Shown here one piece after another: positions 9,393-18,128 of a DNA stretch of 64,000 nt. Position 1 is the stretch's first letter. Every line of letters starts with the position of its first letter. Source of the DNA: M3007 sp031425035 (lineage in GTDB: Bacteria > Bacteroidota > Bacteroidia > Chitinophagales > Saprospiraceae). The notes below the pieces were generated by a model. The model did no database searches. It saw only the letters and a program-made list of their open reading frames with translations, and was not told the DNA's origin. Position numbers and translations under genes: made by a program. The stretch lies in NCBI GenBank assembly GCA_031425035.1, contig JANPIN010000132.1, positions 5,782 through 69,781 of the forward strand, read 5' to 3'.

Positions 9393-10250
9393 TTAAGCGA
9401 CGTCCTGCAATGCTTCTTTGGCCCGTTTTTGCGCCTGTTCTTCTTTCCAGGATTTCCAGCCCGGTCCCATTGCGGCGTTCATGCCCTTATCGATAACGAA
9501 GTGCCGGGCAATGTTCCACAGACCTTTGGCCTGGCTCAGCACCGAATCGCGGGAACGCAGACTCAGGGAATAACCGCCGTCCATGTACTCAATATGGTGC
9601 CACCACATGGAGGGAATGAACAGCGTTTCGCCGTGCTGGAGAATGGTTTCGTGACCAGTCGCTTTGGCCAGTGCCGGGTATTTCTCGAAATCCGGCTTGA
9701 GCGGATTCACGTGGCTCTGCACCGTAAACGGGTGTTTGTACAGGAAAGGATTCTGCGACTGATCGAACAGCACGATGTGTTTGCGCGTCCAGAAGTGGGT
9801 ATGAAACACGTGGGAGCAGTCGATGTCGTAGTGCAGACTGGTGACTGCGCCGGCGCCGCCGAAGAACATGAACGGGTAGTTGTCCACCCAGCCGTCACAA
9901 ACGGTCGGATTGCTGACGTCGGCGGTGAGTTCTTTGGCGTGGTCGAGTACGTTCCAGAGGAAAATACGCTGATCCGTCGGGCCCTTTTGAATCAGGTCGA
10001 GGTAGTCGCCGAATTTCATGGTTTTGCCCGCCTTCATGTAGTTCGGTCCCGGTTTGTGGTAGTCCGGACCGATGACCGGAACTTCGAGCTGGCCGTAATT
10101 GTCCCGGAAAAAATCAAAGGTCCACTTGGTGATGGCGGGCCAGTCTTTCGCCAGATCCGTGAAGACAACCGGCTTTTTGGGTTTCAAATATTCTTCGGTA
10201 AATTCTTCCCGGGTCAGGCCGGTGCGGCGATCAATAGGTATGAATTGCAT
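9393..10250 (-). CDS. Cupin-like JmjC-fold Fe(II)/2-oxoglutarate dioxygenase
   Basis: 285 residues, cupin_8/JmjC type. The metal triad is visible as H140-x-D142 (SLHYDID) and H218 in the block PSMWWHHIE; the lysine in the QSHVNPLKP area or R155-K157 may hold the co-substrate. The family hydroxylates protein side chains or small molecules using O2 and 2-oxoglutarate. It lies 48 bases upstream of the alpha-oxoamine synthase gene and 183 bases downstream of the cysteine-synthase-like gene, all on the minus strand. A role as hydroxylase of the sulfonolipid acyl chain or base is only an inference from this position. No signal peptide is seen. Confidence 0.8.
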   Translation of the reverse strand: MQFIPIDRRTGLTREEFTEEYLKPKKPVVFTDLAKDWPAITKWTFDFFRDNYGQLEVPVIGPDYHKPGPNYMKAGKTMKFGDYLDLIQKGPTDQRIFLWNVLDHAKELTADVSNPTVCDGWVDNYPFMFFGGAGAVTSLHYDIDCSHVFHTHFWTRKHIVLFDQSQNPFLYKHPFTVQSHVNPLKPDFEKYPALAKATGHETILQHGETLFIPSMWWHHIEYMDGGYSLSLRSRDSVLSQAKGLWNIARHFVIDKGMNAAMGPGWKSWKEEQAQKRAKEALQDVA

Positions 10251-10282
10251 TGTTTGATGTGAAATGGCTAATGTTGTGGTTG

Positions 10283-10433
10283 GTTTAGAGGGATTTAGAA
10301 AGGTTTAGAGGGGTTTAGTTGCTGGCCGTCAGCGCTTTATATCCGGCTTCATTTAAACCAATTGTGACTATAATTGCACAACATACTCTTGCCTCGTCAC
10401 ACCTAACTCCTGCTTCCTGCCCCCTGATTCCTT
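10283..10433. repeat. Spacer with TTTAGAGG decamers and TCCTG heptamers
   Basis: Next to the cupin-gene start lie three 10-base units TTTAGAGGGA, TTTAGAAAGG and TTTAGAGGGG (10284-10313). At the other end, four 7-base units ACTCCTG, CTTCCTG, CCCCCTG and ATTCCTT (10406-10433) touch the stop codon of the cysteine-synthase-like gene. The two arrays are not complementary to each other. Confidence 0.6.
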
Positions 10434-11432
10434 CTAAAAACTCATCACCTTCTCTTCCTCCATAAACCCCTGCGCGATCATCCATTTATCGCTGAAAATT
10501 TTGGTGACGTATTTACAGCCATGGTCGGAGAACAGCACGACTACGATATCGTCTTCTTTGAAATTATCCTTGATTTGCTCGATGGCCTGCAGGGCGGCGC
10601 CGCTGGAGTAACCGACGAGCATACCTTCCTGGCGGGCGATTTCGCGGGCTTTGAGGGCGCCGTCCTGGTCCGTAACCTTTACGAACAGGTCGATCAGGTC
10701 GAAGTCCATATTGGCGGGAATGATGTTTTTGCCGGTGCCTTCGATGCGGTAGGGGTAAATTTCCTTTTCGTCATACACCCCCGTTTCGTGGTATTTTTTC
10801 AGTACCGAGCCATAGGCATCCACCCCGATGATCTGGAGGTTGGGGTTTTGCTCGCGCAGGTAACGGCCTGCGCCGCAGAGCGTACCGCCGGTGCTGGCGG
10901 CGCCGATGAGGTGGGTGATGCGTCCCTGGGTTTGCTCCCATATTTCCGGACCGGTGGTCAGGTAGTGGGCTTCGCCGTTTTCGGGATTGTAGTTTTGGTT
11001 GACGTAGTACGCGCCGGGAATATCTTTCGCCAGTTGTTCGGCGCGGCGGTAGTAGCTGTTCGGGTCGTTCGGTTTAGCTTCCTGCGGACAAAGGATCACC
11101 TCGGCGCCCATGGCGCGCAGGTTGTTCATTTTGTCTTCCGAGATCTTGCTGGTGACGGTCAGCACGCATTTGTAGCCCTTAATGGCGGCGACCATAGCCA
11201 GGCTGAAGCCCGTGTTGCCGCTCGTAGCGTCGACCAGGGTGCCGCCCGGTTTGAGTTTACCGAGCCGTTCGGCGCGTTCCACCATGTGCAGGGCAATACG
11301 GTCCTTAGCACTGAGGCCGGGATTGAAAGCCTCCACCTTGGCATACACCGTGGCAGGAAGGTGCGAAACAATATTGTTAAGTCGGATAAGGGGAGTCTTG
11401 CCGATCGTTTCAAGGATATTGTTGAAAACCAT
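10434..11432 (-). CDS. PLP-dependent cysteine-synthase-family enzyme, candidate cysteate synthase
   Basis: 332 residues, fold type II of the CysK/CBS family. The PLP lysine is K43 in NPGLSAKDR and the substrate loop is S71-G-N-T-G75. The glycine-rich phosphate loop appears as AASTGGTLCG instead of the usual GTGGT. A C-terminal SSGAA and SDHGCKYV block closes the fold. The family replaces an O-activated serine hydroxyl with a sulfur nucleophile. In known capnine producers a relative makes cysteate from O-phosphoserine and sulfite. Here the order synthase, cupin oxygenase, acyltransferase suggests the same, but an ordinary cysteine or cystathionine synthase is possible. Confidence 0.8.
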   Translation of the reverse strand: MVFNNILETIGKTPLIRLNNIVSHLPATVYAKVEAFNPGLSAKDRIALHMVERAERLGKLKPGGTLVDATSGNTGFSLAMVAAIKGYKCVLTVTSKISEDKMNNLRAMGAEVILCPQEAKPNDPNSYYRRAEQLAKDIPGAYYVNQNYNPENGEAHYLTTGPEIWEQTQGRITHLIGAASTGGTLCGAGRYLREQNPNLQIIGVDAYGSVLKKYHETGVYDEKEIYPYRIEGTGKNIIPANMDFDLIDLFVKVTDQDGALKAREIARQEGMLVGYSSGAALQAIEQIKDNFKEDDIVVVLFSDHGCKYVTKIFSDKWMIAQGFMEEEKVMSF

Positions 11433-11605
11433 TCCAGAGACTTTAAAAGATGAAAATGGATAAAATGCTGCTGCGGAAAATTAACAGGTTTGTCAGCAAT
11501 GCCTAAAGGGATTTATGCCAATATCCGACAAAAACCTGGATTATCCCGTGGGGAGCAGGCATAAGATAGTATAGTTTGGCATAATTATAGGATTGTTTTC
11601 AGCGG

Positions 11606-11613
11606 CAAAAATA
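11606..11613 (-). promoter_or_regulatory. Predicted -7 box TATTTTTG
   Basis: Exact match to the Bacteroidota consensus TAnnTTTG on the minus strand, about 175 bases before the cysteine-synthase-like start. It would give a long leader for the candidate sulfonolipid operon. Confidence 0.45.
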
Positions 11614-11783
11614 GGGTTTTCCAGGCGAAAACCGGCCATCCTTTTGTCAACAAGGATTTAATAAAAAATTTCGGGCCAAAAATTTGGCATATTACCAAAA
11701 ATGTTCACCTTTGGGAGTTGTACGAAATAATCCCCCGGTGTTCAACCGGTTTGTATTTTATCATTCTTTCAATTCTCTGTTTT

Positions 11784-11876
11784 ATGCTCATTTTGTATGT
11801 CTGCCTGGCCGTTCTCCTAGTGGGGAGAACACTGCCCTGGCTGGTGGCTTATCTCTCCGTAGTGATGCGCCGCTGA
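11784..11876 (+). CDS. Possible 30-residue single-span membrane peptide
   Basis: A short frame, MLILYVCLAVLLVGRTLPWL and ten further residues ending VVMRR, reads as one hydrophobic membrane span with a positive C-terminal end. It lies in an otherwise empty interval, 71 bases after a near-consensus promoter box CACCTTTG (11706-11713). The frame also contains the hairpin at 11811-11830, so a structured RNA is an alternative reading. There is no homology I recognise and coding is uncertain. Confidence 0.25.
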   Translation: MLILYVCLAVLLVGRTLPWLVAYLSVVMRR

Positions 11877-11929
11877 ATCCTGTCCCCTTCTAATCAGTGC
11901 TTACTTATCCCTATCGATGGAAAATGCCG

Positions 11930-11962
11930 CGGGCTGTCCGACACCATGTTGGGCAGCCCGCA
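11930..11962 (-). terminator. Hairpin terminator after the small membrane protein gene
   Basis: GCGGGCTGtCC / GGgCAGCCCGC inverted repeat directly downstream of the stop codon at 11965 on the minus strand; only a weak T run follows. Confidence 0.5.
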
Positions 11963-11964
11963 TT

Positions 11965-12516
11965 TTATGTTTTCAACTTAGGCAGTCCGTTCATCGCCGT
12001 ATCCGCCCAGGCGCCGGTGAACTGATCGAACTGCCGGATGGCCTCCAGATCGAGGTCCAGCAGGCTGGGGTAGGCCTGGTAAGCGAAGTCCAGCACCTGT
12101 TTTTTCAGCACGCTGTTCCTCGGCGTTTCCGCGGCCAGCACGGACGGCGGTGTCTTGCCCTTACTGATCTGTTCCATACTGGCGATCATCTGCGCCGCTT
12201 CTGAGCGCGTGTAACTGCGGAAAGCACGGACTTCCTCCTCCGATAAGGCGCTGAAACCCGGGTAGTTGTCTGCGGCATACTGCCGGATGACCTCGGCCAG
12301 TTCCACCACCCGGCCCTGGCGCAGCACTTGTCCGCGGTCCCGGGCCATTTCCTGGTCCAACGACCCCCAGGTGCCCCTTTCGCCGGCCCGTTTGTCCAGC
12401 CAGTTGCCACTTTCCTCGAATCGTTCTTCCTTGACCCAGGCCTTGGCGCTCCTTTTACGGCTCACCAGTCCCGCGATCAGCAGAACAAGAATTAAAACTC
12501 CAATGAGTACGCCCAT
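11965..12516 (-). CDS. Single-span membrane protein of unknown function
   Basis: 183 residues. Residues 1-18 form a membrane anchor (GVLIGVLILVLLIAGLVS) followed by a basic stretch RKRSAK, so the rest is probably cytoplasmic. The remainder is charged and helical, with the blocks SEEEVRAFRSYTRSEA and LDLDLEAIRQFDQFTG; no catalytic motif is seen. It starts 12 bases after the aldehyde dehydrogenase stop codon and is probably co-transcribed with it. No family is recognised. Confidence 0.7.
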   Translation of the reverse strand: MGVLIGVLILVLLIAGLVSRKRSAKAWVKEERFEESGNWLDKRAGERGTWGSLDQEMARDRGQVLRQGRVVELAEVIRQYAADNYPGFSALSEEEVRAFRSYTRSEAAQMIASMEQISKGKTPPSVLAAETPRNSVLKKQVLDFAYQAYPSLLDLDLEAIRQFDQFTGAWADTAMNGLPKLKT

Positions 12517-12528
12517 TTGTATGCTGTT

Positions 12529-14079
12529 TTAACCGTTAACGCCTTCGGGAAGCAGGGTGTAGTCGTGAAAATTGCCGTACAGCCGGTGCCCCGATTCCGC
12601 TTCGGTAAGTGCTTCTACTAAATATTTGCCACCGACATAACAGCCCTTCCAGCTTTGTCCCAGTCCGCCGAAAGGCTCCTCTTTATCGCCGCGGCTGCGC
12701 AGTTTATTCACGCCAAATTTAAAGGAACGTAATTCCGGGGTCACCCGCGCCGCCACGTCATGGCTATCCGTCGCGACCGAAGACACCAGATTCCCGTTGG
12801 AAATATTCATCTCGTTGATCAGTTCATCCAGCGTATCCACGACGATAAAGGTGTCGATCGGACCGAAGGGCTCATTATAATACAAGTGCGCGTTTTTGGG
12901 CACGCCCAGCAAAGCGATTGGCGGCAAATACGCCGAAATATCCTGGCCGGGCAGGAACATGGACTCGTCCAGCTCGGCCTTATACAGTTGCACGGCGCCT
13001 TTACTAAGCGCATCCGCCACGTGGCCGCGCAGCTCCTCCACCTTGCGGTTGTTGATCAGCGAGCCGAAATCCAGGGCGGGCGCTTCCGTGGCGCCTTCTT
13101 CCACCAGCAGCGGATGACCGACGCGCAGGGTGCTCATGGTAGCGAGGTAGGTCTGCAGAAAATGCGGGAACAGATCGCGCTGCACCACCCAGCGGGGATA
13201 GGCCGTACAGCGTTGTTTGCCGTATTCGTAGCCTTTTTTGATCTGCGCGCCCAGTTCCGGCCAGTTGCTGAACTCCCAGATGCCGTAGGGATTTACGCCC
13301 TCCATTTCCAGCATATAACGTTTGCGGTTCTCGATCAGGTTGAGCGAAATGCCGCGGCCATGGCTCTTGCCACCCACGTAGGAGACCGCCGCAATGGCCG
13401 GACTTTCGATCAGCGCGCTGCTCAGTTCACCGCCCGAACCGCTCAGCAGCGTGAACGGGATGCCCGAGCGGCGGGCCAGGGCCACGGCCAGCGACAGGGT
13501 GTATAAACCGCCGTCCGTGGGGACTTTGGCCACCACGACATTCCCGCAGAGCGCCTGCACCAGCATGGTATGCATCAGCACGCTCATGGGGTAGTTCCAG
13601 GAGGCGATATTGCTGATTAGACCCAGCGGCGCCCGGCCATCCTGGAAATCCTCGATTTTTTCCAAATACCAGTCCACGCCTTCGATGCAGCGGTCTACGC
13701 TGACCCGCGATTGGGCGACCGGTTTCCCGATTTCCCAGGTGAGCAGGTAGGCCAGCAGATCGCGGTGCTCGCGCAGGGCGTTCAGGACTTCGGCCACTTT
13801 AGCGCGCCGGGTATCGAGCGGCACCTGTTTCCAGTCGGCAAATTCTCCGGCAGCGGCCTGCACGGCCTGTTTGCCTTCGGCAGAAGATAACATGGGCAGG
13901 TAGCCGAGTTCCGTGCCGTCTACCGGGGAAAGGTAGGGCTTGGCATGGCCGCTGTTTTTCCAGTCGCCGGCGATGTGGTTGAGCACATGGCCCGCACTGT
14001 CGAACATTTCGGGGGCAATTTTTTTGACTTCGGCCAGCAGGGTTTCCCAGCGGGCGGCGGGCAGGATGATTTTTGACAT
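12529..14079 (-). CDS. NAD(P)-dependent aldehyde dehydrogenase family protein
   Basis: 516 residues from the ATG at 14079. The ALDH fold is shown by the oxyanion asparagine N162 in WNYP, the coenzyme lysine K185 in VVAKVP, the general base E260 in EMEGVNP and the catalytic C291 in GKQRCTA. The C-terminal block PFGGLGQSWKG is also family-like. The enzyme oxidises an aldehyde to an acid (or an acyl thioester in some branches); the substrate is not evident. A frame extension to 14187 only translates the repeat arm at 14087-14137 and is rejected as start. The heptamer arm begins eight bases upstream of the ATG, so translation initiation may lie within or next to this structure. Confidence 0.85.
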   Translation of the reverse strand: MSKIILPAARWETLLAEVKKIAPEMFDSAGHVLNHIAGDWKNSGHAKPYLSPVDGTELGYLPMLSSAEGKQAVQAAAGEFADWKQVPLDTRRAKVAEVLNALREHRDLLAYLLTWEIGKPVAQSRVSVDRCIEGVDWYLEKIEDFQDGRAPLGLISNIASWNYPMSVLMHTMLVQALCGNVVVAKVPTDGGLYTLSLAVALARRSGIPFTLLSGSGGELSSALIESPAIAAVSYVGGKSHGRGISLNLIENRKRYMLEMEGVNPYGIWEFSNWPELGAQIKKGYEYGKQRCTAYPRWVVQRDLFPHFLQTYLATMSTLRVGHPLLVEEGATEAPALDFGSLINNRKVEELRGHVADALSKGAVQLYKAELDESMFLPGQDISAYLPPIALLGVPKNAHLYYNEPFGPIDTFIVVDTLDELINEMNISNGNLVSSVATDSHDVAARVTPELRSFKFGVNKLRSRGDKEEPFGGLGQSWKGCYVGGKYLVEALTEAESGHRLYGNFHDYTLLPEGVNG

Positions 14080-14086
14080 AACTAAA

Positions 14087-14137
14087 GAGTGCGGAATACG
14101 AAATACGGAGTGCGGAATACCAGGGCGGGACATTTGT
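14087..14137. repeat. Left inverted arm, ATTCCGC/ACTCCGT heptamers
   Basis: Reverse complement reads ACAAATGTC-C-CGCCCT-GGT followed by heptamers ATTCCGC, ACTCCGT, ATTTCGT, ATTCCGC. It lies 8 bases before the aldehyde dehydrogenase start and pairs with the arm at 14363-14413 with about 9 mismatches in 51. Confidence 0.85.
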
Positions 14138-14362
14138 TCAAGCCTCTGGAAACCTGGGTGTAACGTCAGAATCAGTTGGATGGGCAATATTTATCAAAAG
14201 TTGTTAAAAAGTGTAAAAAGGCTATGTTAAAACCCACCTTTTGCCACTATATTTTGCTTTGCTTTTAGCGAATCGTCCCATCAGATAATGGAGATGTTAT
14301 TCTCAAATAGATTCTACCCCACCATTACTTTGGTAGCTAATCACCAACATTAAATAAAAAGT
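14138..14362. other. 225-base spacer between inverted arms, possible invertible segment
   Basis: AT-rich, non-coding. I found no exact TAnnTTTG box in the present orientation. It is bounded by long inverted repeats, which is how invertible promoters are built in Bacteroidota. Confidence 0.4.
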
Positions 14363-14413
14363 ACAAATGTCACGCCCTACCATTCCGCATTCCGCACTCC
14401 GTATTCCGCATTC
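14363..14413. repeat. Right inverted arm, ATTCCGC heptamers
   Basis: Reads ACAAATGTC-A-CGCCCT-ACC followed by ATTCCGC, ATTCCGC, ACTCCGT, ATTCCGC, ATTC. Its last bases overlap the stop codon (14412-14414) of the upstream minus-strand gene. Confidence 0.85.
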
Positions 14414-16706
14414 ATTCGATTACCGTCACCGAACCCTTCTCCACCGTCCTGTACGTACTCCCGTCTTTCCTGTACCCTTCCAGTTGTGCCATCCATACGT
14501 ATACCCCTGGCGACACGGGTTTGCCGCGCACTTTCCCGTCCCAGCGCCCGTCGATGGCGCTGGAAGTAAACAGCAGTTCGCCCCAGCGGTCATAAATAGA
14601 GAGTTGCAGCGCCAGCAGATCCTTGCTGAACACCTCGAAGTAGTCGTTCACACCGTCGTCATTGGGGCTGAAAACATTCGGCACGTAGTATTTGCTCGGA
14701 CAAATGGCCCGTACCCCGATGCTGTCGCTGCCGGTACAGCCATGTTCATCGACGACCACCACGGTGTATAAACCGCTGTCCAGCACCGCATATTCCGGCG
14801 CGGTGGATTGATTTTGCCATACATAGCCCGCAAAATCCCCGGGATGCAGGATCAGCAGGGGATAATTATCATCGGCACAGACCACCGTATCCTGTCCCAA
14901 ATACGGCTGCGGCAGCGTATACACCGTCACCTTCGCCGTGGCCGGAAAACTGGCGCAACCGGAAATAACGCCGACCACCTCGTATTCGCCGGCCGCGGAA
15001 ACCTGGACATTACTCAGCTCCGGAAATTGCTCGGGGGAGAAAAAACCGTTCGGGCCCGACCAGACATAGTTTGCGCCCGCCAGGTCCTGGGCGCCGAGTT
15101 GCAGCGTAGTCCCCACGCAGCCGGCCGGGTCGCCGTCGACTGCCAGCGGCTGGCGCAGCGTGACGAGTAAATCGCGGGAAAGCGTGTCCTGCCGGTTCAG
15201 GCAGTTATCGGTAAGGTAGAGCGTCACGTGGTAAGTCCCCAGTTGCTGATACACGTGATCGAAAGCGGCCTGGGTGCTGCTGCTGCCGTCGCCCAGATCC
15301 CAGAGAAAGGAGTGGCGTGGCTCCTGCAAACGCGTGTCGAAATGCAGCGTATCGTGCAGGCAGCCGCCTTCGGGGATCAGGCTGTTGGCACTAATGGGTT
15401 TGAAACTGGCCCCGCCGCCGTAGGCATACGATTCCACGTCGCCATAGCCGTAAGCGCTGGCAATTACGCCGCAACCCGCCGAAATAATGGTGTGGGCGCC
15501 CTGATTCACCAGCAGCCGGGCGTAGGAATATTCGCCGTTCGGACCGGCCGTGCCGAGATCGGGACTCAGGGTCAGCAGGTTCTGCCCGTCGAAAGTGACC
15601 AGCGGCAGGTCGGTTGTGCGCGCGATCAGGGTGATGTAATTTTCCTGAATGGCCTCGAAAGAAGAGTTATACAACGTGACGGTATCGCGGATCTGCTCGA
15701 TGCTGTTAAGCACCAGCATGGAGGGATCGCCAATGTGGTAACCGCCGCAGGCGCTGCCGATCAGGTACTGGGCGACCATCACCGGCCGGTTAGCCGAAAT
15801 GAAGGTCGCGTCGGAGCTTTTGTATTCCACGAATTCCCCTGCCTGCAGGGTGTACTGACTGACCGTCTGGCCGGTTACCGTGACTTTCGTGTTGTTTTCC
15901 GCCGCCAGAATGCGAAAAATATCGTAGCTCATATGGGCGAAGGGTACGCTGACGAACTGCCGGCCCCAGGTGTTCACCGGGTACATTTGTTCCAGCAGGT
16001 TATCGCGGAAATTGCAGCCGGCGGGCACCTGCGTCCAGCGGGCGCCGCCGAACACATTGAACTTCTTATTGCCGGTTATATACGTGCCGCTCATGTCGCC
16101 ATCGCCGGTCTTGGACTGGATCTGGTAGGTCTGCCCGGCATTTAAAAAGATGGTAAACGCGGAAGCCGGCGTATGTCCACCCATTGTGTTCGTGCTGACC
16201 TGAACGGTCACTTCGGTTCCGTCTTCCATGCCGACGAGCAACATTTCCGAAGGATAGACCTCATTTTCCGTGTACCCCGTATAGGTGAGTACATAGTATT
16301 CCTGGCCCAGCGAACTCACCGGCAGCACGACCGTCGCTTCCGAACGCATGGCGTGGTACTGGTGGGTGTACACCGAAACGGGCAGTTGCGAAACGACCCG
16401 GATGCCCTTGGAGTCGACGATTTCGGAAAACGTGTTTTCAGCGGAAGCCGGCAGGGTAATAATGGTCACGCCATTGGCCGCCACGCTGAAATTTTGCTGC
16501 CAGTTTTGCAGCGGAATACTGATCACCCCGGATGTGGAATATTTAGAGGTGATCATGGCCACCATGCTGTTCTGGCCCACATTGCGGTGTTCCATGAAAC
16601 CGAACCAGAACTCCGTGCCCTCATTGGTTTGTCCGCGCAAAACGGTAGCAGCCGGCAGGAGCAGGGCGTGCAGCGCGATCAGCAGCAGTATATTTTTGGT
16701 AGTCAT
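14412..16706 (-). CDS. Secreted IgGFc-binding-domain protein with PKD domain and type B T9SS signal
   Basis: 764 residues. Residues 1-26 are a signal peptide. Residues about 27-430 match the IgGFc-binding N-terminal family (GTEFWFGFMEHRN, SVYTHQY, TYITGNKKFNVFGGA, PVMVAQYLIGSACGG). A PKD domain follows (SFLWDLGDGSSS), then an Ig-like part, and residues about 680-764 form the CHU_C/type B sorting domain (VPNVFSPNDDGVNDYF, SIYDRWGELLF, WDGKVRGKPVSPGVYVW). It is predicted to be exported by T9SS to the surface or medium. The prefix 'IgGFc' names the family only; adhesion to a partner is an inference. The gene is monocistronic, divergent from the AraC regulator. Confidence 0.85.
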   Translation of the reverse strand: MTTKNILLLIALHALLLPAATVLRGQTNEGTEFWFGFMEHRNVGQNSMVAMITSKYSTSGVISIPLQNWQQNFSVAANGVTIITLPASAENTFSEIVDSKGIRVVSQLPVSVYTHQYHAMRSEATVVLPVSSLGQEYYVLTYTGYTENEVYPSEMLLVGMEDGTEVTVQVSTNTMGGHTPASAFTIFLNAGQTYQIQSKTGDGDMSGTYITGNKKFNVFGGARWTQVPAGCNFRDNLLEQMYPVNTWGRQFVSVPFAHMSYDIFRILAAENNTKVTVTGQTVSQYTLQAGEFVEYKSSDATFISANRPVMVAQYLIGSACGGYHIGDPSMLVLNSIEQIRDTVTLYNSSFEAIQENYITLIARTTDLPLVTFDGQNLLTLSPDLGTAGPNGEYSYARLLVNQGAHTIISAGCGVIASAYGYGDVESYAYGGGASFKPISANSLIPEGGCLHDTLHFDTRLQEPRHSFLWDLGDGSSSTQAAFDHVYQQLGTYHVTLYLTDNCLNRQDTLSRDLLVTLRQPLAVDGDPAGCVGTTLQLGAQDLAGANYVWSGPNGFFSPEQFPELSNVQVSAAGEYEVVGVISGCASFPATAKVTVYTLPQPYLGQDTVVCADDNYPLLILHPGDFAGYVWQNQSTAPEYAVLDSGLYTVVVVDEHGCTGSDSIGVRAICPSKYYVPNVFSPNDDGVNDYFEVFSKDLLALQLSIYDRWGELLFTSSAIDGRWDGKVRGKPVSPGVYVWMAQLEGYRKDGSTYRTVEKGSVTVIE

Positions 16707-16815
16707 GCTGCAAGAATACGGTTTTGACGGGTGTGCATTACCAAACTGATGCTAACAAGATGAAATATTTGACGCTGATCCGGGGTTATCGAGCGTAGAA
16801 AACAATTTCTCTGTA

Positions 16816-17961
16816 ATGCTTAATCTTCTCAACGCCCTATCGGGCGGTAGCGCTGTGTTCCTCGCTTTTTTGGTGTTCACCGTCCGCCGTGATACCAATG
16901 ATTTAGCTAATCGCTGGCTCGCCGCCTTTTTATTGGGGTTGGGCGCTTTCATTCTGGATGAAAACCTGGCCCTATACGGTATTTATGCCGCGCAACCCTG
17001 GATGATCGGTCTTTTTGCGTTGCCTACTTTTGCCCTGGCGCCTACGCTCTACCTGTGTGTATCGCAGTTTGTTTCCGTCGAAAAACGGTTTCATCGCCGG
17101 CAATTATGGCACTTCCTGCCCGCTCTGCTGTTTATGCTGTTGCTTATTCCCGATTCTGACTCCAGGTTATACGCATTTTTTAAGAATAATATCCTGACGC
17201 AACAGTTGAACGACCTGCTGCTCTATTTGCTGGTTCTGCAAATCATAGGGTACTGGATACTTTCCCTGCGCCGGCTCTGGCAACACCGGAAAAATCTGGA
17301 GAATATTACGGCCACTCCTGACTCCGTCGGCCTCGACTGGCTGCTGTACTTCCTGTACGGGGTGGGTGGCCTCGCGGCCATCTGGATCTTTGAACTGTTA
17401 TGGTTACCGTCCGCATATAACGCAACCTGGGCCGCGCCCGGTTACCTGGCGGGCATTTATTTTTTGGGCTACTTTGCTCTCCGCCAACGGGAAGTTTTTC
17501 CGTTTTTACAAAACGAAGTCAGCGACATTCAGGAGATTTTTACCGAAAATGACCGGTCGGCCAGCCTTCCCGGTCGAGCGATTTTTTCGGTAACCGAACT
17601 GGAATCCTTAAAAAGGCAGCTGCTTGATTTGATGGAAAATAAAAGAGCCTACTTAGACAACGAACTGACGCTGCCCGCCCTGGCTAGGCAAATGGGCCTC
17701 GGTACGCACGGACTATCGCACCTCATCAACGAAGGTTTCGGCGTTAATTTTTACCAATTCGTCAATCGATTTCGGGTAAATGAAAGCAAACGGCTACTTA
17801 GATCCGACCAATATGCCCACCTGAACCTGGTGGGTATTGCTTATGAGGCGGGTTTCAATTCAAAAACGGCATTTAACACTGCTTTTAAGAAAATGACGGG
17901 TGTTTCGCCCGTAGAATTCCGCGACGGGCAGGAAACGAGCCCAATCGAAGCGGATTATTGA
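16816..17961 (+). CDS. AraC-family regulator with N-terminal 7-helix membrane domain
   Basis: 381 residues. The first about 230 residues contain seven hydrophobic segments (from NLLNALSGGSAVFLAFLVF to YLAGIYFLGYFAL), as in membrane-bound AraC regulators of Bacteroidota. Residues about 275-375 form two helix-turn-helix motifs (LPALARQMGLGTHGLSHLIN and LVGIAYEAGFNSKTAFNTAF) with the family ending KKMTGVSPVEFR. It likely senses a membrane or outside signal and regulates nearby genes. The secreted cytochrome/PHM gene downstream has a dyad upstream of its promoter and is a plausible target, which is inference. A stem-loop ACGTTCGG/CCGAACGT at 17971-17996 follows the stop. Confidence 0.85.
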   Translation: MLNLLNALSGGSAVFLAFLVFTVRRDTNDLANRWLAAFLLGLGAFILDENLALYGIYAAQPWMIGLFALPTFALAPTLYLCVSQFVSVEKRFHRRQLWHFLPALLFMLLLIPDSDSRLYAFFKNNILTQQLNDLLLYLLVLQIIGYWILSLRRLWQHRKNLENITATPDSVGLDWLLYFLYGVGGLAAIWIFELLWLPSAYNATWAAPGYLAGIYFLGYFALRQREVFPFLQNEVSDIQEIFTENDRSASLPGRAIFSVTELESLKRQLLDLMENKRAYLDNELTLPALARQMGLGTHGLSHLINEGFGVNFYQFVNRFRVNESKRLLRSDQYAHLNLVGIAYEAGFNSKTAFNTAFKKMTGVSPVEFRDGQETSPIEADY

Positions 17962-18043
17962 TGTTTTTTAACGTTCGGGTTTATCCAGCCGAACGTCCGA
18001 ACGGATTTACCGATAGATTTTTGCCCATCATTTTATCGCTACT

Positions 18044-18073
18044 GGTTGACCTCTAAACGGAGCGTCGTCAACC
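18044..18073. promoter_or_regulatory. Dyad GGTTGAC/GTCAACC upstream of promoter, possible operator
   Basis: Perfect 7-bp inverted repeat separated by 16 bases, 12 bases upstream of the -7 box at 18085. It could bind the AraC-type regulator encoded next door; no direct evidence. Confidence 0.35.
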
Positions 18074-18084
18074 GACCCATACGC

Positions 18085-18092
18085 TACTTTTG
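18085..18092 (+). promoter_or_regulatory. Predicted -7 box TACTTTTG
   Basis: Exact TAnnTTTG match 37 bases before the ATG at 18129 of the cytochrome/PHM-like gene. Confidence 0.55.
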
Positions 18093-18128
18093 TTCACCAT
18101 TCAAAAAAATCAAAAACTCAATCCAAAC

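Larger units (their letters stand above)
11433..11964. other. 532-base gene-poor interval
   Basis: AT-rich spacer holding the minus-strand promoter at 11606-11613, a perfect 7-bp hairpin GTTCTCC/GGAGAAC (11811-11830) and one short frame (11784-11876). No RNA family was recognised. Confidence 0.5.

Noticed and set aside
14080..14187. N-terminal extension of the aldehyde dehydrogenase
   Set aside because: Translation of the heptamer arm (SVFRIPHS); the ALDH-like sequence starts at 14079.
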